From Oscillibacter sp. (lineage in GTDB: Bacteria; Bacillota; Clostridia; Oscillospirales; Oscillospiraceae), in assembly GCA_009773995.1 (NCBI GenBank), contig VSMY01000062.1, positions 1-15,916 of the forward strand: DNA of 15,916 nt, in the 5' to 3' direction. Both the position numbers and the translations under genes were made by a program. This document shows, piece by piece, positions 6,518-12,293 of the stretch (position 1 is the stretch's first letter; each line of letters opens with the position of its first letter). The notes beneath the pieces are model-generated. The model searched no databases and was not told where the DNA came from. It saw nothing but the letters and a program-made list of their open reading frames with translations.

Positions 6518-6560
6518 ACAGAACGAGGTATAGACCGCATTCTATACCTCGTTCTGTCTT
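6518..6560 (+). terminator. Long perfect hairpin, probable terminator
   Basis: A perfect 16-bp stem (6518-6533 with 6542-6557) around an 8-base loop is followed by CTTTC. It lies 118 bases after the lipoprotein stop and just upstream of the putP promoter. The AT-rich stretch 6420-6517 before it holds no gene that I can support. The U tract is short, so a regulatory role is possible. Confidence 0.6.
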
Positions 6561-6578
6561 TCATTCTAGTGAAAAGTG

Positions 6579-6587
6579 TGCTATGAT
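6579..6587 (+). promoter_or_regulatory. Extended -10 promoter of putP
   Basis: TGC TATGAT (6579-6587) is an extended -10 element; the -35 region is poor. It lies 33 bases before the start codon and downstream of the long hairpin. Confidence 0.5.
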
Positions 6588-6620
6588 AGCACCCATTGAA
6601 CGGAAAAGGAGAGAGATTTC

Positions 6621-8153
6621 ATGTCTACCGCACAAATCTGCATCATGGGTACCATCATCGCGTACCTCTGCTTCGTCATCTTCACCGGGGTGATGATCGG
6701 CCGCCGCTCCAAGAAGAGCGCCGAGGGCTTCTACCTGGGCGGCCGGGGCATCGGCCCCCTGGTCACCGCCATGAGCGCCGAGGCCTCCGACATGAGCAGC
6801 TACCTGCTCATGGGCATTCCGGGCCTTGCGTACCTTTCCGGCGTGGCCGACGCCAGCTGGACCGCCATCGGCCTGGCCGCGGGCACCTATTTGAACTTCC
6901 TCCTGGTTGCCAAAAAGCTCCGGCGCTACAGCGTGAAGCTGGACGCCATCACCATCCCCAGCTTCATCTCCAAGCGCTACGGGGAGAAAAAGCCCGTCAT
7001 CATGTGCATCTCCGCCCTGATCATCCTGATTTTCTTCGTGCCCTATGTGGCCTCCGGCCTGGCCGCCATCGGCAAGCTCTTCAACAGCCTCTTCGGCTGG
7101 AACTACATGGCGGCGGTGGTCATCGGAGCCATCGTCATCATCAGCTACACCTCCATCGGGGGCTTCAACGCCGTGGCCACCATGGACCTGATCCAGTCCG
7201 TTATCATGACCGCCGCCCTGGCCGTCATCGTGGTGTTCGGCGTGGTCCAGGCGGGCGGCATGGACGCGGTGATCGCCCACGCCCAGACCCTCCCCGGCTT
7301 CTTCAGCTTCACGGAGACCTATAATGTCTCCACCGGCGGGGCGGACCCCTACGGCTTCATCCGCATCATCTCCATGATGGCCTGGGGCCTGGGCTACTTC
7401 GGCATGCCCCACATCCTGGTGCGCTTCATGGCCATCCGGGACGAGAACGAGCTGACCCTCTCCCGCCGCATCGCCGCCACCTGGGTGGTGATCTCCATGG
7501 GCGTGGCCGTGTTCATCGGCATCGTGGGACACGCGGTCTCCGCCGCGGGCAAGGTGCCCTTCCTGGAGGGCAGCGCCACGGAGACCATCATCGTCAAGCT
7601 CTCGGACCTGCTGTCCAGCTACGGCGTCTTCCCCGCCATCGTGGCGGGCTGCATCCTGGCGGGCATCCTGGCCGCCACCATGTCCACGGCGGACAGCCAG
7701 CTGCTGGCGGCCTCCTCCGCCTTCTCGGAGAACATCGTCCAGGAGGTCTTCGGCGTCAAACTGACGGAGAAGCAGACCATGCTCATTGCCCGGCTGACGG
7801 TGGTGGTCATCGCCGTCATCGCCCTGTTCCTGGCCTCGGATCCGGGCAGCAACGTGTTCCAAATCGTGTCCTTCGCCTGGGCGGGCTTCGGCGCCGCCTT
7901 CGGCCCGGCCATCCTCTGCGCCCTGTACTGGAAGCGGAGCAACCGTCAGGGCGTCATGGCGGGCCTGGTTGCCGGCGGCGTGATGATCTTCGTGTGGAAG
8001 TTCCTGGTCCGCCCCCTGGGCGGCGCGTGGGACATCTACGAGCTGCTGCCCGCCTTCGTGGTGGGCCTGGCCGCCATCGTGATTGTCAGCCTGCTGACCC
8101 CCGCTCCGGACGAGGGCGCCCTGAAGCTCTTCGACGAGGTGAAGGGGAAGTAA
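6621..8153 (+). CDS. putP: Sodium/proline symporter (SSS family)
   Basis: A 510-aa polytopic membrane protein of the sodium:solute symporter family, close to PutP in length and motif order. Early motifs FYLGGRGIGPLVTAMSAEAS (37-56) and DMSSYLLMG (57-65) match the PutP pattern, with D57 at the essential Asp (D55 in E. coli). The TM8 sodium-site motif MSTADSQLLAASSAF starts at M354, giving S355 and T356 as counterparts of PutP S340/T341. It would import proline with Na+ as nutrient or osmoprotectant. The start has AAGGAGAG 7 bases upstream. The gene is monocistronic between a promoter at 6579 and a terminator at 8164. Other SSS substrates cannot be excluded. Confidence 0.88.
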   Translation: MSTAQICIMGTIIAYLCFVIFTGVMIGRRSKKSAEGFYLGGRGIGPLVTAMSAEASDMSSYLLMGIPGLAYLSGVADASWTAIGLAAGTYLNFLLVAKKLRRYSVKLDAITIPSFISKRYGEKKPVIMCISALIILIFFVPYVASGLAAIGKLFNSLFGWNYMAAVVIGAIVIISYTSIGGFNAVATMDLIQSVIMTAALAVIVVFGVVQAGGMDAVIAHAQTLPGFFSFTETYNVSTGGADPYGFIRIISMMAWGLGYFGMPHILVRFMAIRDENELTLSRRIAATWVVISMGVAVFIGIVGHAVSAAGKVPFLEGSATETIIVKLSDLLSSYGVFPAIVAGCILAGILAATMSTADSQLLAASSAFSENIVQEVFGVKLTEKQTMLIARLTVVVIAVIALFLASDPGSNVFQIVSFAWAGFGAAFGPAILCALYWKRSNRQGVMAGLVAGGVMIFVWKFLVRPLGGAWDIYELLPAFVVGLAAIVIVSLLTPAPDEGALKLFDEVKGK

Positions 8154-8163
8154 ATCCGATATG

Positions 8164-8198
8164 AAAACCGCCCCAGGTCCCGCCTGGGGCGGTTTTTT
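8164..8198 (+). terminator. Terminator of putP
   Basis: AAAACCGCCCCAGG (8164-8177) pairs with CCTGGGGCGGTTTT (8183-8196), with a continuing T run to 8198. It lies 10 bases after the stop codon. Confidence 0.92.
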
Positions 8199-8211
8199 GG
8201 TCATTTCCCCC

Positions 8212-8240
8212 TTGACAAACCGGGCCCTTCCCCGTACAAT
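8212..8240 (+). promoter_or_regulatory. Promoter of the T-box/leuS operon
   Basis: TTGACA (8212-8217), a 17-bp spacer and TACAAT (8235-8240); the start point is near 8247, right before the T-box leader. Confidence 0.85.
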
Positions 8241-8247
8241 AGGGCCT

Positions 8248-8488
8248 GTTGAAAGACGATGAAGGGAAAAAAGACGGGGGAGGGTCCCGCCCTCAGAGAG
8301 CCGGCGGAAGGTGCGAGCCGGCGGGGGAGCCCCTGTGCATGACTGGTCCCGGAGTCTCCCGCCCGAGAGGTAGGGCGGGGCGGTTCGCCCCCGTTACCGG
8401 GCTTTTAAGGGCCGCCTTCGGGCGGCTGAACAGGGTGGTACCGCGTAGTGATGACACGCCCCTGGCCGGTTGAGGCTGGGGGCGTTTT
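8248..8488 (+). promoter_or_regulatory. T-box leader responding to tRNA-Leu
   Basis: A tRNA-sensing leader that ends transcription unless uncharged tRNA binds. The Stem I pieces AGAGAG (8295-8300) and GGTGCGAGCC are present, followed by the specifier region ATGACTGGTCCCGGAGT. The codon at the specifier position is CTG (8343-8345), for leucine. The T-box sequence AGGGTGGTACCGCG (8432-8445) carries TGGT (8436-8439), whose last base fits discriminator A of tRNA-Leu. The terminator stem is 8456-8467 with 8474-8485, followed by TTT. The leucine specificity agrees with leuS downstream. A 74-codon ORF across this stretch is not a gene. Confidence 0.92.
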
Positions 8489-8513
8489 CGCGGCTTGAGA
8501 AAGGAGAAAAGAT

Positions 8514-8900
8514 ATGGTGAGCTCAGGGTTTGGAATGGGAGGCTTTGGCGGCGGCATGTTCACGATAGTCCCGCTTTTCATCACCGTCATATTTGTGCTG
8601 GTCATCGGCATGTTCATCGTCACGGCGGTCCGGGGTGTCATGACCTGGAACAAAAACAACGCCTCCCCCCGGCTGACGGTTTCCGCCCAGGTGGTGACCA
8701 AGCGGACGCAGGTTTCCCACCATCACCATCAAGACAGCATGAGTCATTCCAGCACCTCCTATTACGCCACCTTCCAGGTGGAGAGCGGGGACCGGATGGA
8801 GTTCAGCGTCAGCGGCCCGGAGTACGGCCTGCTGGCGGAGGGGGACCAGGGAACCCTCACCTTCCAGGGGACCCGGTATCTGGGCTTTGAGAGGACCTGA
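8514..8900 (+). CDS. DUF2500 family membrane protein
   Basis: A 128-aa protein with a Gly-rich start, one membrane segment (about 16-42, FTIVPLFITVIFVLVIGMFI) and a cytosolic or external beta-rich domain. The domain ends YGLLAEGDQGTLTFQGTRYL, which I recognise as typical of DUF2500. A histidine-rich loop VSHHHHQDSMSHSS sits in the middle; metal binding is possible but unproven. Function is unknown. ATG 8514 follows AAAGGAGA by 6 bases. It is the first gene after the leucine T-box and 43 bases before leuS, with no clear promoter or terminator in between, so it should be induced together with leuS when leucine runs short. Confidence 0.85.
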   Translation: MVSSGFGMGGFGGGMFTIVPLFITVIFVLVIGMFIVTAVRGVMTWNKNNASPRLTVSAQVVTKRTQVSHHHHQDSMSHSSTSYYATFQVESGDRMEFSVSGPEYGLLAEGDQGTLTFQGTRYLGFERT

Positions 8901-8943
8901 CCAATTTAGAAATTCCATTTTCAAAGAATAAAGGAGATCACAC

Positions 8944-11370
8944 ATGAAGTACGATTTCACCGCCATCGAGAAAAAGTGGCAGCAGAAGTGGCTGGAGGAG
9001 AAACCCTTCACCGCCGTCAACGGCGACACCAGCCGGGAGAAGTTCTTCGGCCTCATCGAGTTCCCCTACCCCTCCGGCCAGGGGCTCCACGTGGGCCACG
9101 CCCGGCCCTTTACCGCCATGGACATCATCTGCCGGAAGAAGCGGATGCAGGGCTTCAACGTCCTCTTCCCCATCGGCTACGACGCCTTCGGCCTGCCCAC
9201 GGAAAACTACGCCGTGAAAAACCACATCCACCCCGCCAAGGTCACCCACGACAACGTGGAGAACTTCCGTAAGCAGCTCCGCATGCTGGGCTACTCCTTC
9301 GACTGGGACCGGGAGGTCAACACCACCGACCCGGACTACTACAAGTGGACCCAGTGGATTTTCCTCCAGATGTTCAAGAAGGGCCTGGCCTATAAGGCAT
9401 CCATGCCCGTGAACTGGTGCACCAGCTGCAAAATCGTCCTGGCCAACGAGGAAGTGGTGGAGGGCGTCTGTGAGCGCTGCGGCGGCGAGGTCATCCGGAA
9501 GGAAAAGAGCCAGTGGATGCTGGCCATTACCAAATACGCCGACCGCCTCATCGACGATCTGGAGGACGTGGACTTCATCAACCGGGTGAAAATCCAGCAG
9601 CGGAACTGGATCGGCCGGTCCGAGGGCACGGAGGTGGACTTCACCGCCACCAACGGCGACAAGCTGACGGTCTACACCACCCGGTGCGACACCCTTTTCG
9701 GCGTGACCTACATGGTCATCTCCCCGGAGCACCCCTTCCTGGAGCGGTGGAAGGACCAGATCCAAAACTGGGACGAAGTGGCCGCCTACCAGGCCGAGGC
9801 CGCGAGAAAGTCCGACTTCGAGCGGGGCGAGCTGAACAAGGAAAAGACCGGCGTCCGGCTGGACGGCATCGAGGTGGTGAACCCCGCCACGGGGAAGCAC
9901 GTCCCCATGTTCGTCTCCGACTACGTGCTGATGGGTTACGGCACGGGCATCGTCATGGGCGTGCCCGGCCACGACCAGCGGGACTGGGAGTTCGCCACGA
10001 AATTCGGCCTGCCCATCGTGGAGGTGGTCCAGGGCGGAGATATCACGAAAGAGGCCTTCGTCCTCAAGGACGACACGGGGATCATGGTAAACTCCGGCTT
10101 CCTGAACGGGATGACCGTCAAAGAGGCCATCCCCGCCATGAAGGAGCACGTGACCCGTGAGGGCTACGGACGGCCCAAGACCAACTTTAAGCTCCGGGAC
10201 TGGGTGTTCTCCCGCCAGCGCTACTGGGGCGAGCCCATCCCCCTGGTGAACTGCGAAAAGTGCGGCTGGGTGCCCCTGCCGGAGGACCAGCTGCCCCTGC
10301 TCCTGCCGGAGGTGGAGAGCTACGAGGTGACGGACACCGGCGAGAGCCCCTTGGCGAAGATGACCGACTGGGTGAACACCACCTGCCCGAAGTGCGGCGG
10401 CCCCGCCCAGCGGGAGACGGACACCATGCCCCAGTGGGCGGGCTCTTCCTGGTACTTCCTCCGGTATATGGACCCCCACAACGACAAGGCGCTGGCCTCC
10501 AAGGAGGCCCTGGACTACTGGTCTCCCGTGGACTGGTACAACGGCGGCATGGAGCACACCACGCTGCACCTGCTGTACAGCCGCTTCTGGCACAAGTTCC
10601 TCTATGACATCGGCGTGGTGCCCACGGCGGAGCCCTACGCCAAGCGGACCAGCCACGGCATGATCCTGGGCGAGGGCGGAGAGAAGATGTCCAAATCCCG
10701 GGGCAACGTGGTAAACCCCAACGACATCGTGGCCCAGTACGGCGCGGACACCATGCGGCTGTATATCATGTTCGTGGGCGACTTCGAGCAGGCGGCCATC
10801 TGGTCCACGGAGGCGGTGAAGGGCTCCAAGCGCTTCCTGGACCGGGTGTGGAACCTGGCGGAGAGCGCGAAGGACGACCCGAACCCCTCCCCGGCCAACG
10901 AGGCGATTCTCCACCGGGCCATCAAAAAGGTCACCCTGGACGTGGACAGCCTGAAAATGAACACGGCCATCGCGGCCATGATGACGGCGGTGAACGAACT
11001 GACGGCCAACGGAGTCACCAAGGGGGACATGAAGCCCCTGCTCCAGATCCTCTGCCCCTTCGCCCCCCACATCACCGAGGAGCTGTGGGAGCGCTTCGGC
11101 TTCGCCGCCGAGACGGGGAAGATGTGCTGCCAGAGCGAGTGGCCGGTCTACGACGAGAGCAAGACCGTGGCCTCCGCGGTGGACTTCGCCGTGCAGGTGA
11201 ACGGGAAGCTGAAAGGCACCGTCACCATGCCCACGGACAGCGGGGAGGCCGCCGTGGTGGAGGCCGCCCTGACGGTGGAGAAGGTCCAGAAGGCTACCGC
11301 CGGGATGCAGGTGGTGAAGACCATCTTTGTGAAAAACCGGCTGGTGAATTTGATTGTGAAGCCCCGGTAA
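8944..11370 (+). CDS. leuS: Leucyl-tRNA synthetase
   Basis: Charges tRNA-Leu in the cytosol. The 808-aa length fits bacterial class Ia LeuRS. The ATP site motifs are HVGH (49-52, within PYPSGQGLHVGHARP) and KMSKS (581-585). A zinc-type knuckle CTSC (159-162) with CERC (176-179) is present, and a second Cys pair set occurs near CEKCGW and CPKCGG. The editing domain has TTRCD (245-249, Pro to Cys compared with E. coli TTRPD) and HDQRD (343-347) with the hydrolytic-site Asp347. The start has AAGGAG 7 bases upstream. It is second in the T-box operon and followed by a strong terminator. Confidence 0.97.
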   Translation: MKYDFTAIEKKWQQKWLEEKPFTAVNGDTSREKFFGLIEFPYPSGQGLHVGHARPFTAMDIICRKKRMQGFNVLFPIGYDAFGLPTENYAVKNHIHPAKVTHDNVENFRKQLRMLGYSFDWDREVNTTDPDYYKWTQWIFLQMFKKGLAYKASMPVNWCTSCKIVLANEEVVEGVCERCGGEVIRKEKSQWMLAITKYADRLIDDLEDVDFINRVKIQQRNWIGRSEGTEVDFTATNGDKLTVYTTRCDTLFGVTYMVISPEHPFLERWKDQIQNWDEVAAYQAEAARKSDFERGELNKEKTGVRLDGIEVVNPATGKHVPMFVSDYVLMGYGTGIVMGVPGHDQRDWEFATKFGLPIVEVVQGGDITKEAFVLKDDTGIMVNSGFLNGMTVKEAIPAMKEHVTREGYGRPKTNFKLRDWVFSRQRYWGEPIPLVNCEKCGWVPLPEDQLPLLLPEVESYEVTDTGESPLAKMTDWVNTTCPKCGGPAQRETDTMPQWAGSSWYFLRYMDPHNDKALASKEALDYWSPVDWYNGGMEHTTLHLLYSRFWHKFLYDIGVVPTAEPYAKRTSHGMILGEGGEKMSKSRGNVVNPNDIVAQYGADTMRLYIMFVGDFEQAAIWSTEAVKGSKRFLDRVWNLAESAKDDPNPSPANEAILHRAIKKVTLDVDSLKMNTAIAAMMTAVNELTANGVTKGDMKPLLQILCPFAPHITEELWERFGFAAETGKMCCQSEWPVYDESKTVASAVDFAVQVNGKLKGTVTMPTDSGEAAVVEAALTVEKVQKATAGMQVVKTIFVKNRLVNLIVKPR

Positions 11371-11379
11371 AACGGCGAG

Positions 11380-11416
11380 AAGGTCCCTTCCCCTTTGTGG
11401 GGAAGGGACCTTTTTT
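11380..11416 (+). terminator. Terminator of leuS
   Basis: A perfect 14-bp stem, AAGGTCCCTTCCCC (11380-11393) with 11399-11412, followed by a run of T to 11416. Confidence 0.93.
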
Positions 11417-11484
11417 AACCGGATGACAGGAAACGGATCCTTCCTGAATTTTCCGGCCGGGCCGTCGCTTTTTGCCGGACGATG

Positions 11485-11493
11485 TGTTATAAT
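11485..11493 (+). promoter_or_regulatory. Promoter of toxin-like peptide 2
   Basis: TGT TATAAT (11485-11493) is a perfect extended -10 element; no good -35 is seen. The start point near 11500 gives a leader of about 38 bases. Confidence 0.65.
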
Positions 11494-11508
11494 CATGCTG
11501 CTGTCGGC

Positions 11509-11525
11509 CCTCCGCAGTTGGGAGG
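11509..11525 (+). promoter_or_regulatory. Shine-Dalgarno-masking leader of toxin-like peptide 2
   Basis: CCTCC (11509-11513) can pair with GGAGG (11521-11525), part of the GGAGGAGG ribosome site, across a 7-nt loop. The layout (5-bp stem, 7-nt loop) is the same as in locus 1. Fst-type toxin mRNAs are known to mask their ribosome site in this way. Confidence 0.5.
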
Positions 11526-11537
11526 AGGTGTACATCC

Positions 11538-11624
11538 ATGGAGTTCATCCTCACTTTAGCTGCTTCCCTCACGGCAAACGTGATTGGTCATCTCGTTTGC
11601 AAATGGCTGGATGGGAAGAAATGA
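11538..11624 (+). CDS. Small hydrophobic peptide, Fst-like type I toxin candidate
   Basis: A 28-aa peptide starting MEFILTLAASLTANVIG and ending CKWLDGKK: one membrane helix (about 3-20) then a Trp-Leu-Asp and charged tail. This plan, with a tail of the hydrophobic-x-x-W/V-L-D type, resembles Fst/Ldr-type toxins; the match is by eye. ATG 11538 has a strong GGAGGAGG site. It is flanked by its own extended -10 promoter, a shared bidirectional terminator and a convergent consensus promoter. The first 17 bases around the start codon recur downstream inside the convergent RNA. Type I toxins of this kind damage the membrane when the antitoxin RNA is lost. Confidence 0.65.
   Translation: MEFILTLAASLTANVIGHLVCKWLDGKK
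11540..11556 (+). repeat. Direct repeat copy A (toxin start region)
   Basis: GGAGTTCATCCTCACTT, beginning at the last base of the toxin start codon. Copy B (11691-11707) differs at one base. ACATC precedes both copies (11532-11536 directly before the start codon; 11686-11690 directly before copy B). Confidence 0.8.
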
Positions 11625-11643
11625 CAGCGGCAGCCTAAAATGG

Positions 11644-11680
11644 AGCGCCCGGAAGTTGCAGCTTCCGGGCGCTTCGCTTT
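11644..11680. terminator. Bidirectional terminator between convergent RNAs
   Basis: A perfect 12-bp stem (11644-11655 with 11662-11673). On the plus strand it is followed by TCGCTTT, on the minus strand by CCATTTT. It can end both the toxin mRNA and the convergent antitoxin RNA, as the shared terminator of par/Fst loci does. Confidence 0.75.
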
Positions 11681-11690
11681 GGTGAACATC

Positions 11691-11707
11691 GGAGTTCATT
11701 CTCACTT
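11691..11707 (+). repeat. Direct repeat copy B (in antitoxin RNA)
   Basis: GGAGTTCATTCTCACTT, 16/17 identical to copy A over the toxin start codon. It lies at the 5' end of the predicted minus-strand antitoxin RNA. Confidence 0.8.
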
Positions 11708-11720
11708 CTTGGTCACGATC

Positions 11721-11749
11721 ATTGTACCCCGTAAAGCGGGGAAAGTCAA
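11721..11749 (-). promoter_or_regulatory. Convergent promoter of antitoxin RNA 2
   Basis: On the minus strand TTGACT (11749-11744), 17-bp spacer and TACAAT (11726-11721). The spacer holds the inverted repeat CCCCG (11727-11731)/CGGGG (11737-11741). The -35 overlaps the stop codon of the ribbon-helix-helix gene. Confidence 0.8.
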
Positions 11750-11919
11750 GAACCCTTTTTCCCCTCCAGCTCGATCCGGCCGTGCTTGGCCTCGAAGGAC
11801 TCCACGGCGTCCCGGATCAAAATCAGGACCTGGCTGTTGGCGGAGCGGCCCTCGTAGGCGGAAATCACATGCAGCTTGTGCAGTAATTGTTCATCAATGC
11901 GAATTGAATAGCTTTTCAT
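11746..11919 (-). CDS. Small ribbon-helix-helix DNA-binding protein
   Basis: A 57-aa protein with an Arc/CopG-type plan: a short strand KSYSIRID (2-9), helix A EQLLHKLHVISAYEG and helix B SANSQVLILIRDAVESFE. Such proteins dimerise and bind DNA through the strand; many are antitoxins or plasmid/phage repressors. ATG 11919 is preferred, with GGGGAAG just upstream; a GTG at 11934 would add five residues. No toxin gene of type II is directly beside it. It diverges from the 62-aa gene over an AT-rich spacer with palindromes and ends inside the -35 of the antitoxin RNA promoter, so its transcription would run into that RNA. Confidence 0.75.
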   Translation of the reverse strand: MKSYSIRIDEQLLHKLHVISAYEGRSANSQVLILIRDAVESFEAKHGRIELEGKKGS

Positions 11920-11934
11920 AGCGTTCTTCCCCAC

Positions 11935-12053
11935 AATATAACCTCAAAATGATTTTATACTATGTTTACTTTATATCTGTTTTGTGTTATTATGTTTGAA
12001 AAGGATATAAAATATATCTTTTAAATACAAAATGTATTTTACAGGAGGATGCT
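11935..12053. promoter_or_regulatory. AT-rich divergent control region with palindromes
   Basis: This spacer is far richer in AT than the rest of the window. It holds GATATA-AAA-TATATC (12004-12018) and AAATACA-AAA-TGTATTT (12023-12039), two palindromes each with an AAA centre, 20 bp centre to centre. AAAAT-G-ATTTT (11946-11956) is a third. TATGTTT recurs at 11961 and 11991, 30 bp apart. A plausible plus-strand promoter, TTGAAA (11996-12001) with TTTAAA (12020-12025), overlaps the palindromes; on the minus strand TATATT (11940-11935) could serve the ribbon-helix-helix gene. Confidence 0.5.
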
Positions 12054-12242
12054 ATGCCAAACTATCAGAAAATGTACGCCATCGCGTTCAACGCGATTTC
12101 CGACGCGCTGGAGGAACTGGACAAGCTGAACATCGGCGCGGCCAAGGAGCACCTCAAGGAAGCCCAATTCCACACGGAGGAACTTTACATAGCGCAGGAT
12201 GAAGAGGACCCCGCCTCCGAGGCGGAATCCGCCGGGGAATAG
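12054..12242 (+). CDS. Small helical protein of unknown function
   Basis: A 62-aa acidic protein, MPNYQKMYAIAFNAISDALE followed by a second helix (AAKEHLKEAQFHTEELYIAQ) and a Glu/Ser-rich tail. Two amphipathic helices separated by a short turn suggest a helical hairpin. I recall similar short proteins in Clostridia and their mobile elements, but no function is known to me. ATG 12054 has AGGAGG (12043-12048) 5 bases before it. It diverges from the ribbon-helix-helix gene and ends just before a terminator. Confidence 0.75.
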   Translation: MPNYQKMYAIAFNAISDALEELDKLNIGAAKEHLKEAQFHTEELYIAQDEEDPASEAESAGE

Positions 12243-12246
12243 GAAA

Positions 12247-12278
12247 GGGCCCCGTCCAACGGACGGGACCCTCTTTTT
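12247..12278. terminator. Terminator between convergent genes
   Basis: GGGCCCCGTCC (12247-12257) pairs with GGACGGGACCC (12261-12271) with one mismatch, followed on the plus strand by CTTTTT. It serves the 62-aa gene and may also end the minus-strand SPFH operon, whose stop codon is 16 bases away. Confidence 0.8.
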
Positions 12279-12293
12279 GCGGATAGGGCGGAT

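Larger units (their letters stand above)
11644..11714 (-). ncRNA. Putative antitoxin RNA of locus 2
   Basis: Predicted from the consensus promoter at 11749-11721 (5' end near 11714) and the hairpin at 11644-11673. The RNA would be about 70 nt. Its first 25 nt contain the complement of 11691-11707, and hence of the toxin translation start (11540-11556, 16 of 17 bases), while its 3' hairpin is complementary to the toxin mRNA terminator. Both contact points correspond to RNA II of the Enterococcus par/Fst system. Confidence 0.6.

Noticed and set aside
6561..8204. Minus-strand ORF of 547 codons opposite putP
   Set aside because: Low-complexity Gly/His/Asp shadow of the symporter gene, crossing the putP promoter and terminator.
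8249..8473. 74-codon ORF in the T-box leader
   Set aside because: The bases are explained by T-box structure and a terminator; no ribosome site and Arg/Gly/Pro-rich translation.
8938..11535. Minus-strand ORF of 865 codons opposite leuS
   Set aside because: Its span copies leuS in antiphase, composition is biased to His/Val/Leu/Gly, and it crosses the leuS terminator. No ribosome site or domain.
11423..11638. 71-codon ORF overlapping toxin-like peptide 2
   Set aside because: It starts before the peptide's promoter and is in a different frame; the short peptide has the strong ribosome site.
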